In this document: piece by piece, positions 27,004-34,921 of the stretch
How positions within the stretch are numbered: the first letter of the stretch is position 1
How the letters are laid out: the number at the start of each line of letters is the position of its first letter
Source of the DNA: Cyanobacteria bacterium OH_CDB_20
Lineage (GTDB): Bacteria; Cyanobacteriota; Vampirovibrionia; Gastranaerophilales; Gastranaerophilaceae
Reading direction: 5' to 3'
NCBI GenBank assembly: GCA_023415935.1
Contig: JAEZIX010000049.1
Location: forward strand, 1-50,781
Length of the DNA: 50,781 bases
The notes under the pieces: generated by a model
Seen by the model: only the letters and a program-made list of their open reading frames with translations
Told to the model about the DNA's origin: nothing
The model's database searches: none
Position numbers and translations under genes: made by a program

Positions 27004-27996
27004 TTTAAAACCAATACCTTTTGCTATTCTTGAACCAATGTAAAAGCCAATACCAAGAGCCATTACAGGAAGACCTATTGCTTTGGGAATCATTACAGCT
27101 GCAGTCGCGCTGAGCATAGCACCACATGTCGAACCTAAAATCACGCTTAGTCCTGAATTTGCTATTTGTTTCATTTTATCGTGTTTTTTAGTTTTAAAAA
27201 TTTTTGGCAATTCTAATAACGCACCAACTAAAATTGAGAGCTGAGGCATTCTATATAAAGTAAGAGCCACAATTTTTGCCAGTCTAGGGCCTTCTAATTT
27301 TACATAGTTTCTCATTACTGTTTCAACTTCACCATTTGCATGAGTTATTTTCTTTTTAAATACTCCAATAACAGGTTTAACATTGAGTTTAAGTAGAATT
27401 TTATCCCCCAAATAGCTTTCAGCAGGTGTTTTGTCAAATTTTCCTATAGATAATGATAATTTTTCTGATTTCATCAAGAGTTTTTCTATTGGAGTCCCTA
27501 CAAAAAAGCCATATCTTACATAAGAACCACTAGGCGCTTCTGATTTTACTCTACCTGCAATAGAGAGTAAATCCCTAACATCTTCTTTTACGTTCAATGC
27601 TGCAACTGCTCCAAGCCCCACAGCTTTTACTGGGTTGTTATCTTCTTGGTTGTTTTTAATATTTACAAGCCTTCTAACCATAGGAAAAGGGCTTGTGGCA
27701 AAATTTATCCATTCTTTTCTTGCAGCTGCTTTTCTTTTTAGCTCATTTACTGCGCGATAAAATGAAATTGAGGTTTTTTCGTGGCTTTCATTTTGACCTT
27801 TAAAAGCGGCAAATGTTTTTTCATAACTGGTTTTAAGGCTATATATATCTTTTTTGACATTAGATGGCAATAGCGCTCTTTGCTCAGACCTTCTATCAAT
27901 CCCTGAACGCCTTTCTTGAACAACAGGAACACTCTGCTGTCTTCTGTCAGCAGTAATCTGATATTGAGGATATAGTTTATAAAGATTTAAAGTCAT
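26986..27996 (-). CDS. Unknown 336-residue protein with RRSGIDRR motif and C-terminal hydrophobic tail
   Basis: No recognised family. The N-terminal 40 residues contain ADRRQQSVPVVQERRSGIDRR, an Arg-rich box. The middle is charged and helical; the C-terminal 90 residues include Gly/Ala-rich hydrophobic stretches (LSVILGSTCGAMLSATAAVMI and LPVMALGIGFYIGSRIAKG) that look like membrane-inserted hairpins. The overlap of its end with the convergent gene at 26563 is 18 bases. I cannot infer a function. Confidence 0.6.
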   Translation of the reverse strand: MTLNLYKLYPQYQITADRRQQSVPVVQERRSGIDRRSEQRALLPSNVKKDIYSLKTSYEKTFAAFKGQNESHEKTSISFYRAVNELKRKAAARKEWINFATSPFPMVRRLVNIKNNQEDNNPVKAVGLGAVAALNVKEDVRDLLSIAGRVKSEAPSGSYVRYGFFVGTPIEKLLMKSEKLSLSIGKFDKTPAESYLGDKILLKLNVKPVIGVFKKKITHANGEVETVMRNYVKLEGPRLAKIVALTLYRMPQLSILVGALLELPKIFKTKKHDKMKQIANSGLSVILGSTCGAMLSATAAVMIPKAIGLPVMALGIGFYIGSRIAKGIGFKLNSTN

Positions 27997-28158
27997 CCGT
28001 TTTCTTTAATTTAATTACATTCTCATATAAAACAAACCACACGCTGAAATTGCCTTAGAACTACCCATAATAATAAACAAATGTAACTTTTTACTTAACT
28101 ATATATGCAGCAATTGAAAATAAGTTTATACTTGAGGTGTAATTTTTTCGGAGTTTAA

Positions 28159-28650
28159 ATGAAAATAGAAAACAGATATAATGTTTCATTTAAAAAATTA
28201 ATAGTTGAGGACAGTGTAAAACAAGCATTGGTCCCCTTTATTAAACAAACAGACAATGATGCCCTTTCTGATTTAGAAGCAATGCTTGGAAATTTTAAAA
28301 AACAGTTGACAAGTTATGCAAAAAGATTAAACAAAGACAAATATACCCGTGGTGTTGATATCGTATTTAGTGACTCCGGAAGCGCAAGCTGTGATTGGAG
28401 AGCGATGCCATCATTAACATTAGTAAGAGATGAAAAAATGGTCTCTGAATATTTACATTTTTATGATTTTGAAACAAAAAATAATCCTAAAATTGACAAA
28501 GAACGAATAGCTACTATTGGGAAAAAATTGACATCTCAGACAAACGACTGGTTTGAAAAATCAGTACAAGCGATTGAAACAGAAGCCCAAAATGCACGAT
28601 CAAACAGATATTATAATCGCGAAGATATTATAAAACGAATCTTTGGCTAA
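28159..28650 (+). CDS. Unknown 163-residue cytoplasmic protein
   Basis: No recognised family. It starts MKIENRYNVSFKKLIV, another short lineage-type N-terminus, then a charged, helix-rich sequence with the segment VFSDSGSASCDWRAM, which may be a beta strand-turn. No membrane span or signal peptide. SD CGGAG lies five bases before the ATG. The last codon overlaps the stop of the convergent MFS gene (CTAA shared). Function unknown. Confidence 0.65.
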   Translation: MKIENRYNVSFKKLIVEDSVKQALVPFIKQTDNDALSDLEAMLGNFKKQLTSYAKRLNKDKYTRGVDIVFSDSGSASCDWRAMPSLTLVRDEKMVSEYLHFYDFETKNNPKIDKERIATIGKKLTSQTNDWFEKSVQAIETEAQNARSNRYYNREDIIKRIFG

Positions 28651-29852
28651 ACAGATACAGATTTTTCAGCAGTTTTGCCGTTAAAAACCATAGCAAAAAC
28701 AAACATTATTACGCCATTAAGCAAGAAAGTATAAGGAACTCCTATATGCTCTGCAACAGCTCCTTCAAAAAGGCTTCCCAATGGTGCTGTCCCCATAAAG
28801 GCAACAGTATAAAGGCTCATTACCCTGCCTCTTTTGCTTTCTTCAACATTAGTTTGAATTATGGTATTACTTGCTGCCATTATTGTAACCATTCCATATC
28901 CAACCAAAAACATCAAAGCTAAAGCAGAAGGAAGATTGTGCATAAAAGATAAACAGCCTAAAGCTATCGCAAACGTAATTGAGGCAAGGAATATTTCTCT
29001 ATTTAGGCCTTCATGATCTTTTCTTGATGCAAGTTTTAGAGCACCAAATAACGCACCAATTCCAGCTGAACTCATTAAAAATCCCAATGTTTGAGCTCCA
29101 CCGTGAAGTATCTCTTTTGCAAAAATTGGCATCAGAACTTGAGACGACATACCTATAAAACTTGAAATGGCAAGGTACCAAAGCGCTTTTCTAATAGGTT
29201 CAATTTTATGGGCATAATAAAAGCCTTCAACTAATTCACCCAGTATGTTTTCTTTTTCCGTTTTAGGGCTAATTGTATAATTTATCGACATACAAAACAA
29301 CGTAGAAATCACAGCTATATAGCTTAATGAGTTAATCAAAAAGCAATAGCCTTCACCGACAGTAGAAATAAGTATTCCCGCAATTGCCGGACCTATCATT
29401 CTTGCGAGGTTAAACATAGAAGAATTTAGAGATATAGCGTTGCCCAAATCCGCCTCGTCATCAACAAGCTGAACTACAAATGCCTGCCTTAACGGCATAT
29501 CTATTGCAGCAGTGACACCAATCAACGAACAAACGACAACAACATGCCAGAGTTGAATAACATTGAAAATAGTAAGAACGGCAAGAAGCAGAGCCTCAAG
29601 CATAAATAATATTTGGACTATTATCAACATTTTATGTTTATTTATTCTGTCAATATAAACACCTGCAAAAGGAGATAAAATAAGTGAAGGCAACAGCCCG
29701 ACAAAAGTTATAACCCCCATCAATAAAGCTGAATTGGTAAGTTTGTATACAAGCCAACTTATCGCAATTTGTTGAAGCCAGGTACCGATTAACGATATCA
29801 GCTGCCCTGAAAAAAATAATAAATAATTTCTGTGTCTTAATGCTCGGAACAT
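28647..29852 (-). CDS. MFS exporter (EntS-like)
   Basis: A 401-residue major facilitator with 12 expected spans, similar in layout to siderophore/drug exporters of the EntS (MFS_3) group. Visible are the opening RALRHRNYLLFFSGQLIS, SWLVYKLTNSALLMG, the motif-A-like GVYIDRINKHKM, and the second-half loop GALKLASRKDHEG. It would export a small molecule from the cytoplasm. It is a single gene with the convergent unknown gene at its 3' end (stops overlapping by 4 bases). Confidence 0.88.
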   Translation of the reverse strand: MFRALRHRNYLLFFSGQLISLIGTWLQQIAISWLVYKLTNSALLMGVITFVGLLPSLILSPFAGVYIDRINKHKMLIIVQILFMLEALLLAVLTIFNVIQLWHVVVVCSLIGVTAAIDMPLRQAFVVQLVDDEADLGNAISLNSSMFNLARMIGPAIAGILISTVGEGYCFLINSLSYIAVISTLFCMSINYTISPKTEKENILGELVEGFYYAHKIEPIRKALWYLAISSFIGMSSQVLMPIFAKEILHGGAQTLGFLMSSAGIGALFGALKLASRKDHEGLNREIFLASITFAIALGCLSFMHNLPSALALMFLVGYGMVTIMAASNTIIQTNVEESKRGRVMSLYTVAFMGTAPLGSLFEGAVAEHIGVPYTFLLNGVIMFVFAMVFNGKTAEKSVSV

Positions 29853-29918
29853 AAAATATATTTTAACTCACTTTTTACTCTTTTTTCAAACATATTTTAT
29901 AAAAAAAGCGGGTAAATA

Positions 29919-30293
29919 TTATTTATTTTTATTTCTCTTTTCAAGTTCTTTTTTTGCTTTTTCGTATTTGTTTTTTACAGTTTCCGTTAATTTTTTTTCA
30001 AAATCATCTTTCATTTTTTGCTGGATATAATAGATTTTTTTCATCATCTCAATCATATCTGCATGGTCTGCTTTCTTGTAGTCCAGCCCTCTTTTAATTT
30101 TTTCTATTTCAATCTCAGCCTTTTCAACAATCTTAAGCAGTCTATCAATTTCTTCTTCTGAAAGAAGATATTTTTTGAGCCTTTTTGTTAGTGTATTTTT
30201 ATGAGACTGCCTTTTGTAGACCATTTCCTCAAAGCCTGCATTAGCCTCATCTTCCGGATTATAAAATTTTTCAATAAAATCGTTGTTATCCAT
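29919..30293 (-). CDS. Small coiled-coil protein coupled to the radical SAM gene
   Basis: A 124-residue, strongly charged protein predicted to be mostly helical/coiled coil (many Glu/Lys, LLKIVEKAEIEIEKIKRG). I use the ATG at 30293 because its first bases overlap the stop of the upstream radical SAM gene by eight (ATGGATAA). The longer open frame (to 30350) would lie inside that gene. GAGGA lies 11 bases before the ATG. It is probably translated with, and may work with, the radical SAM protein. No family recognised. Confidence 0.6.
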   Translation of the reverse strand: MDNNDFIEKFYNPEDEANAGFEEMVYKRQSHKNTLTKRLKKYLLSEEEIDRLLKIVEKAEIEIEKIKRGLDYKKADHADMIEMMKKIYYIQQKMKDDFEKKLTETVKNKYEKAKKELEKRNKNK

Positions 30294-32106
30294 CTGTATT
30301 TTTATCCTCAAATTTATAACTACGTACTGCATCAATACCATATTTATCAAGATATAAGAACATAATTTCTCGACTTAGAAGGTGGAAAGATAGCGTGTTT
30401 CCGTATGCTTCATAAGCCCTGTCCGTGCAGAGATTTATTACCTCATTAAGCTCTTCTTTTGTCATACCTATAGCATTATAGTTATAAGTTGGCGAAAACT
30501 CAGCTTCTTGGGTAGTTTCACCGACAACTCCATATTTTTCAGGAGATTCTCTTAAAGTTGTATGTTTTCCCATTGTAAACACACTTTTGCCGTATGAATG
30601 TATTATGTCTGTATTTTCACATATTATATCAATTGTTTTAAGCGCATCTTCTCTTGTTTCAGCCGGAAAACCAAAGAATATAAATGCAAAATTGTAGATA
30701 CCTGCTTCTTTTGCGTCACGCAATATTTTAAGCCTGTTTTCAACATCAATGCCTTTATTGATAAGCTCCATTATTCTTTCAGAACCAGACTCAAATCCCC
30801 ACAGCATCATCCTTAAGCCGGCTTTATAAGCAACATCAAAAACTTCTTTTGTAAATCCGTTCTCAAGACGAGCATCACAGAAAAATCTGATATCAAGACC
30901 TTCTTCAATAAATCGCTTTGACATCTCTTCCATATAAGTAGGACTTATTGCTTCATCAATAAATTCGAATTTCGTTACACCGTATTTTTCTTTAAAAGTT
31001 TTTATTTGCTCAACTAGCCTGTCTAGATTTTTGATGTTGTAAGAAAGTCCGAAATCATGATCACAGAAACTGCATTTGCCCCAATAGCAGCCTCTTGAGG
31101 TTTGAAACGGCATAACTATTTCTGGAATAAAATACTTTTTCAAGTCAAAGCCATCAAGACTAGGAGCTTTCATTTCATTGAGTCTTAGAGGTTTTACTTT
31201 TTTATTTTGAACAACTTTTCCGTCTTTTAAGTACATTAAATTTGACACATCTTCAATTGGAATTTCTCCTGCAATATGTTTTGCAAGCTCCATAACAGGA
31301 ATTTCACCCTCTTCAACTATTAGAGAATGGCAGAACAAATCAAAAAACTCAGGATATTTTTCCAAAGATTCTACAACTCTTCCAAAATGGTTGCCCCCGA
31401 TACTGATATGCGCATCTGTTTCATTCTTAAGCATATAAGCAAGTGTAAGCCCAGGAACTATTTGATTTGAGGAATTTATCGAAACTCCTATGTACTGTGC
31501 ATTACGAGATTTTATTTTAGGAAGCATTTCTTTGAAATAATCAAGAAACATATTTGTTGATTCATCAAAAACATAATATTTTATTGATTGGTAATCTAAT
31601 TTGAAAAGTTTGTTATTAGAGCTTGAGAATGCTATCTGAGTTGGATAATAAGGCATCGAGCATATATCAAGAGCTCTCTCAACAGAGTTTAGCGCAGATA
31701 AAAACAGCTTAGGATTATAAAAATATTCCTTAGATTTAATTATTTCAACAGATTTCTCAATCAGTAAAGCTATTTTATCAAGAGTTTTCCCGTGTTTATT
31801 AATAGCGTCTTGAATCATTGATGCCCTTGCAATTTTGTTTTGCCACTCAAAAGGGTAATCATCAAACTTCTTGTTTTTATCATATATTTTTTCAATCTCA
31901 CCCTTTAAAACAGGAAGCATTTCTCTCGCCTTTGCCAAAGAGTTTGAAACATTTTCTTGCGTAAGAATTTTATTATAAAAATCGACATTTAAATCAATAG
32001 CTTCAGATTCATAAGGAGTTCCTTCAAATTGACCTAAAAGGGTAGGAATTGCAAAATGCGGACTTATTGGCATCCACTGAGGAGGAAATAAAAATAAAGT
32101 TTTCAT
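30286..32106 (-). CDS. B12-binding-type radical SAM protein
   Basis: A 606-residue protein. The N-terminal half (MKTLFLFPPQWMPISPHFAIPTLL...) resembles the cobalamin-binding region of B12-dependent radical SAM enzymes, though a DxHxxG motif is not evident. The radical SAM core starts at about residue 330 with SRGCYWGKCSFCDHDF. The cluster cysteines are Cys340, Cys345 and Cys348, a C-x4-C-x2-C spacing instead of the classical C-x3-C-x2-C. Further features are GFESGSERI and FAFIFFGFPAET. Substrate unknown. SD AAGGA precedes the ATG. The small coiled-coil gene follows in overlap. Confidence 0.85.
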   Translation of the reverse strand: MKTLFLFPPQWMPISPHFAIPTLLGQFEGTPYESEAIDLNVDFYNKILTQENVSNSLAKAREMLPVLKGEIEKIYDKNKKFDDYPFEWQNKIARASMIQDAINKHGKTLDKIALLIEKSVEIIKSKEYFYNPKLFLSALNSVERALDICSMPYYPTQIAFSSSNNKLFKLDYQSIKYYVFDESTNMFLDYFKEMLPKIKSRNAQYIGVSINSSNQIVPGLTLAYMLKNETDAHISIGGNHFGRVVESLEKYPEFFDLFCHSLIVEEGEIPVMELAKHIAGEIPIEDVSNLMYLKDGKVVQNKKVKPLRLNEMKAPSLDGFDLKKYFIPEIVMPFQTSRGCYWGKCSFCDHDFGLSYNIKNLDRLVEQIKTFKEKYGVTKFEFIDEAISPTYMEEMSKRFIEEGLDIRFFCDARLENGFTKEVFDVAYKAGLRMMLWGFESGSERIMELINKGIDVENRLKILRDAKEAGIYNFAFIFFGFPAETREDALKTIDIICENTDIIHSYGKSVFTMGKHTTLRESPEKYGVVGETTQEAEFSPTYNYNAIGMTKEELNEVINLCTDRAYEAYGNTLSFHLLSREIMFLYLDKYGIDAVRSYKFEDKNTDG

Positions 32107-32208
32107 AAATATCCTTTTTAAATTATGATAAACAGAAACTACAAAGGCTTCCTAGGCTATTCTTCAGACTGATTATAGCATATTGTCTGATTATAAACAA
32201 ATAATAGT

Positions 32209-32242
32209 AAAAACAAGACTGATAATTACCAGTCTTGTTTTT
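32209..32242 (-). terminator. Bidirectional intrinsic terminator
   Basis: Perfect 13-base arms (AAAAACAAGACTG and CAGTCTTGTTTTT) with an 8-base loop, flanked by A and T tracts on both sides. It follows the calcium-loop paralogue at 32266 and can stop transcription from either direction. Confidence 0.85.
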
Positions 32243-32265
32243 ATTTATTGATTTAATTGAATTTA

Positions 32266-33288
32266 TTAGCTTTCAACTTTTGAAGCAACTGTTTCGCCAT
32301 ATAGAGCATTAATTTCAGATTTTGCTTTTGCTACTATGTTTTGTAGAGCCACTCCTGTTGCATCTTCGCCATTTTGCTCTTTGTATTCAGCTTTTGCGGT
32401 TGCTATCTTAGCATTGTAAGCATCTTGTGCTGCATCTGAAGATTCATCAGCTTGTTTAGCGTCTTCTTCTTTTTTAGCTTTTAATTCTGCTTCAGTCATT
32501 TCAGATTCAGAAAGTGTTGCATCGCCTGTAATACCGCTCATTCCTGGAGCCGAACCGCCGTGTCCACCCCAGAGGTCGTCAACAGCTTTTGAAATATCTT
32601 TTGTATTTCCGTAGATATCACTTAACTTGCCTTTAGCATCATATGCTCCACTTTGAACACCGGCTTCAACTTGTTTAAGTAAATCATAGTATTCGTCTTC
32701 TTTTCCGACAAAGTCTGCTTTTGATATACAATCTTTGCCCATTGTATCAAGGATTGCAGATAAATTTATTTCTGCGCCTTGAGCGTATCCATCAGGAATC
32801 AAACAGTCAGCAAAGATAATACTACCTTTTTTGCCATTTTCATCTTCTAAAACATTACCGTCTTTGTCAACCAATGAGAATGAATAAACTCTGTTTGAGT
32901 CATTTCCTACGCAGGAAACTTCAATTCCTTTTGATTTCAATTCTGCAAGTGCTTCTTTTGACAAGTATTTCTTTGAGCAGTTTCCGTATTTTTGAACAAT
33001 TTTTTCAAATTCGCTCTGAATGTAAAGGTCAAGTTCACTGTCAAAAGAATTTGCAATAGCATCTGCTAAATTTACATCTTCTTTCTTGCCGTCGCCATCA
33101 GCATCCATGTTGACTTTCCATTTGTCATTTGTCAAAAGTTTATCTGCTGCTTTTGCGATTCTGCCGTTGTAACCAGCTAAATCATTTTTGCCACTAAAAA
33201 GGCTGCTTTTTTTCAAATAGGACATACTGTCTTTTGCAGACATTTTTTTGTCATCTTTGTAAAAGCTTAAAGGTTTAATTAAGGACAT
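32266..33288 (-). CDS. Unknown protein with calcium-loop motif (paralogue 2)
   Basis: A 340-residue paralogue of the protein at 17534-18703, shorter at the N-terminus. The calcium-loop-like motif is Asp62-Asp64-Asp66-Gly67 followed by VNLADAI. Shared blocks include FDSELDLYIQ, YSFSLVDKDGNVL, IPDGYAQGAE and a D(E)NGKKGSI turn. There is no Sec signal; the C-terminal quarter is charged and coiled-coil-like. SD GGAGAGAG is strong, unlike the paralogue. A perfect bidirectional terminator follows. Its upstream AT-rich region contains TTTTTATATATAC, the same string as upstream of paralogue 1. Function unknown. Confidence 0.75.
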   Translation of the reverse strand: MSLIKPLSFYKDDKKMSAKDSMSYLKKSSLFSGKNDLAGYNGRIAKAADKLLTNDKWKVNMDADGDGKKEDVNLADAIANSFDSELDLYIQSEFEKIVQKYGNCSKKYLSKEALAELKSKGIEVSCVGNDSNRVYSFSLVDKDGNVLEDENGKKGSIIFADCLIPDGYAQGAEINLSAILDTMGKDCISKADFVGKEDEYYDLLKQVEAGVQSGAYDAKGKLSDIYGNTKDISKAVDDLWGGHGGSAPGMSGITGDATLSESEMTEAELKAKKEEDAKQADESSDAAQDAYNAKIATAKAEYKEQNGEDATGVALQNIVAKAKSEINALYGETVASKVES

Positions 33289-33454
33289 AGTTCTCTCTCC
33301 AATTCCATGTGTTACTTTGTTATTCTCTCTGTATATATAAAAAATATATAAATTTCATAATTGCTTTTTATATATCATTTGTTAAGAAATATTAAAAACA
33401 AAAAACATAAAACATCCTCACTATTCTTTCTAGAAGAGCGTTTACGACAAAACA

Positions 33455-33494
33455 AAAAAGGCTATAACATATTAAAAAATGTGATAGCCTTTTT
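33455..33494 (-). terminator. Intrinsic terminator of the rubrerythrin gene
   Basis: Arms AAAAAGGCTAT (33455-33465) and ATAGCCTTTTT (33484-33494) flank an AT-rich loop; the hairpin lies 23 bases beyond the rubrerythrin stop, with T or A tracts on both sides. Confidence 0.8.
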
Positions 33495-33516
33495 ATATAA
33501 CAAGATTAATTAATGA

Positions 33517-34095
33517 TTAGAAATTATCGCACAATATTTCAAAGAAAGATTGAGGATGAGCACACGCTGGGCACGATTCAGGCGCTGATTCTCCGCCGTA
33601 TACATAGCCGCAGTTTCTGCATTTCCAATCGAATCTGGTATCTTTTGTAAATACTTTTCCTGTTTCAACATTGTTAAGCAAGCCTAAATATCTTGCTTCA
33701 TGGTGTTTTTCAACTTCAGAAATTTTTCTGAATACAGCTGCTACTTCAGGAAAACCTTCTTCGTCTGCAATATCTGCAAATGTCGGATATAAAGTTGTCC
33801 ATTCTTCATTTTCACCCATAGCTGCAGCTTTCAAATTTGTCGCAGTATCCCCGAATGCAGAAGGATATGTTGCTGTTATTTGAACGGGTGTACCATCTAA
33901 AAATTTAAAGAATCTTTTTGCGTGTTCTTTTTCGTTATCAGCTGTTTCAATAAAAATTGCAGAAATTTGTTCAAAACCTTCTTTTTTAGCTACACTTGCA
34001 TAATATGTATAACGGTTTCTTGCCTGTGATTCACCGGCAAAAGCAGCCATTAGATTGTGTTCTGTTCTTGTCCCTTTTACAGATTTTTTTTCCAT
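33517..34095 (-). CDS. Rubrerythrin
   Basis: A 192-residue non-haem diiron peroxidase that detoxifies hydrogen peroxide in anaerobes. The N-terminal ferritin-like domain has the diiron ligands in GESQARNRYTYYA and DNEKEHAKRFF and further in EVEKHHEARY. The C-terminal rubredoxin-like domain carries CRNCGYVYGG...CPACAH (Fe(Cys)4). Length and domain order are standard. The SD (AAGGAG) lies a few bases before the ATG. Its presence fits an anaerobic or microaerobic host. Confidence 0.95.
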   Translation of the reverse strand: MEKKSVKGTRTEHNLMAAFAGESQARNRYTYYASVAKKEGFEQISAIFIETADNEKEHAKRFFKFLDGTPVQITATYPSAFGDTATNLKAAAMGENEEWTTLYPTFADIADEEGFPEVAAVFRKISEVEKHHEARYLGLLNNVETGKVFTKDTRFDWKCRNCGYVYGGESAPESCPACAHPQSFFEILCDNF

Positions 34096-34311
34096 TACTA
34101 ACTCCTTTCATATATTTATAAGTATATATAATAGCATATACAATCACCTTAATAGCGATTTTAACAGAACAAATTAATAATATTTAACTGTATCATCAAA
34201 CAAACAAAGATTATATTAATTAGCCTTAATCTTAACCAAATAGTTTATTTAAATGATTGAAGAAAAGAAAAAATATAATATATTAAACTTGGAGAGATGG
34301 AGGTTAGATAT

Positions 34312-34890
34312 ATGATTTCTGGTATTAACTCAGATGACAATAACTTGCTTCAACTGCTTTTACAAGCAGGTAAAAAAACTTCGTCATCAAGTACAAATAA
34401 CAGCTCTACATCATCAAGCAGTGTAAACTCAAACGGTGATGATTTCTTAACTTGTCTAAAATCAAATTTTAAAGCAGCTGATTCAAATTATGACAATGAA
34501 CTTTCAGAAAAAGAGATAGATGCATTCTCGAAACTTGCGGGTATGAAGCCTCAAATGGGTCCTCCTGCCGGTATGTTTATTGAAAGTGCAACACAAAAAA
34601 GTTCTGATGATAACGCAATAAGCTCTTTAATAGGTTCACTAGACAAAGACAGCGACGGAACGTTATCACTTGAAGAGCTAACAGCTAAGGTAAATCAGAC
34701 CGCTTCAGGCTCAAGCAATAACTCAAATACTTTAACAGATAAAATATCAAGTTATGCAAATAGCACTGAGGCTTCAGATTTGGCTCAAAAAATGGGCAAC
34801 TTCATTGGTAAAAAAATCCAGGAAGTATATTCTGGCGGCTCGCTTAATGCAAGCTCTGTTTTAGGCTCTGCAGTTAGTCACGCGGTCTAA
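34312..34890 (+). CDS. EF-hand calcium-binding protein
   Basis: A 192-residue protein with two complete EF-hand loops: Asp57-Asn59-Asp61...Glu68 and Asp111-Asp113-Asp115...Glu122. The N-terminus (residues 21-41) is a Ser/Thr/Asn-rich low-complexity stretch, with no Sec signal. A GPPAG stretch follows the first EF-hand. The start at 34312 is preferred over the in-frame ATG at 34297, because GGAGG lies eight bases before it. It is first in an operon with the histidine kinase (31-base gap) and response regulator. Confidence 0.8.
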   Translation: MISGINSDDNNLLQLLLQAGKKTSSSSTNNSSTSSSSVNSNGDDFLTCLKSNFKAADSNYDNELSEKEIDAFSKLAGMKPQMGPPAGMFIESATQKSSDDNAISSLIGSLDKDSDGTLSLEELTAKVNQTASGSSNNSNTLTDKISSYANSTEASDLAQKMGNFIGKKIQEVYSGGSLNASSVLGSAVSHAV

Positions 34891-34921
34891 AATCAACAAA
34901 GGAAAAGAATAGGTTAGAATA

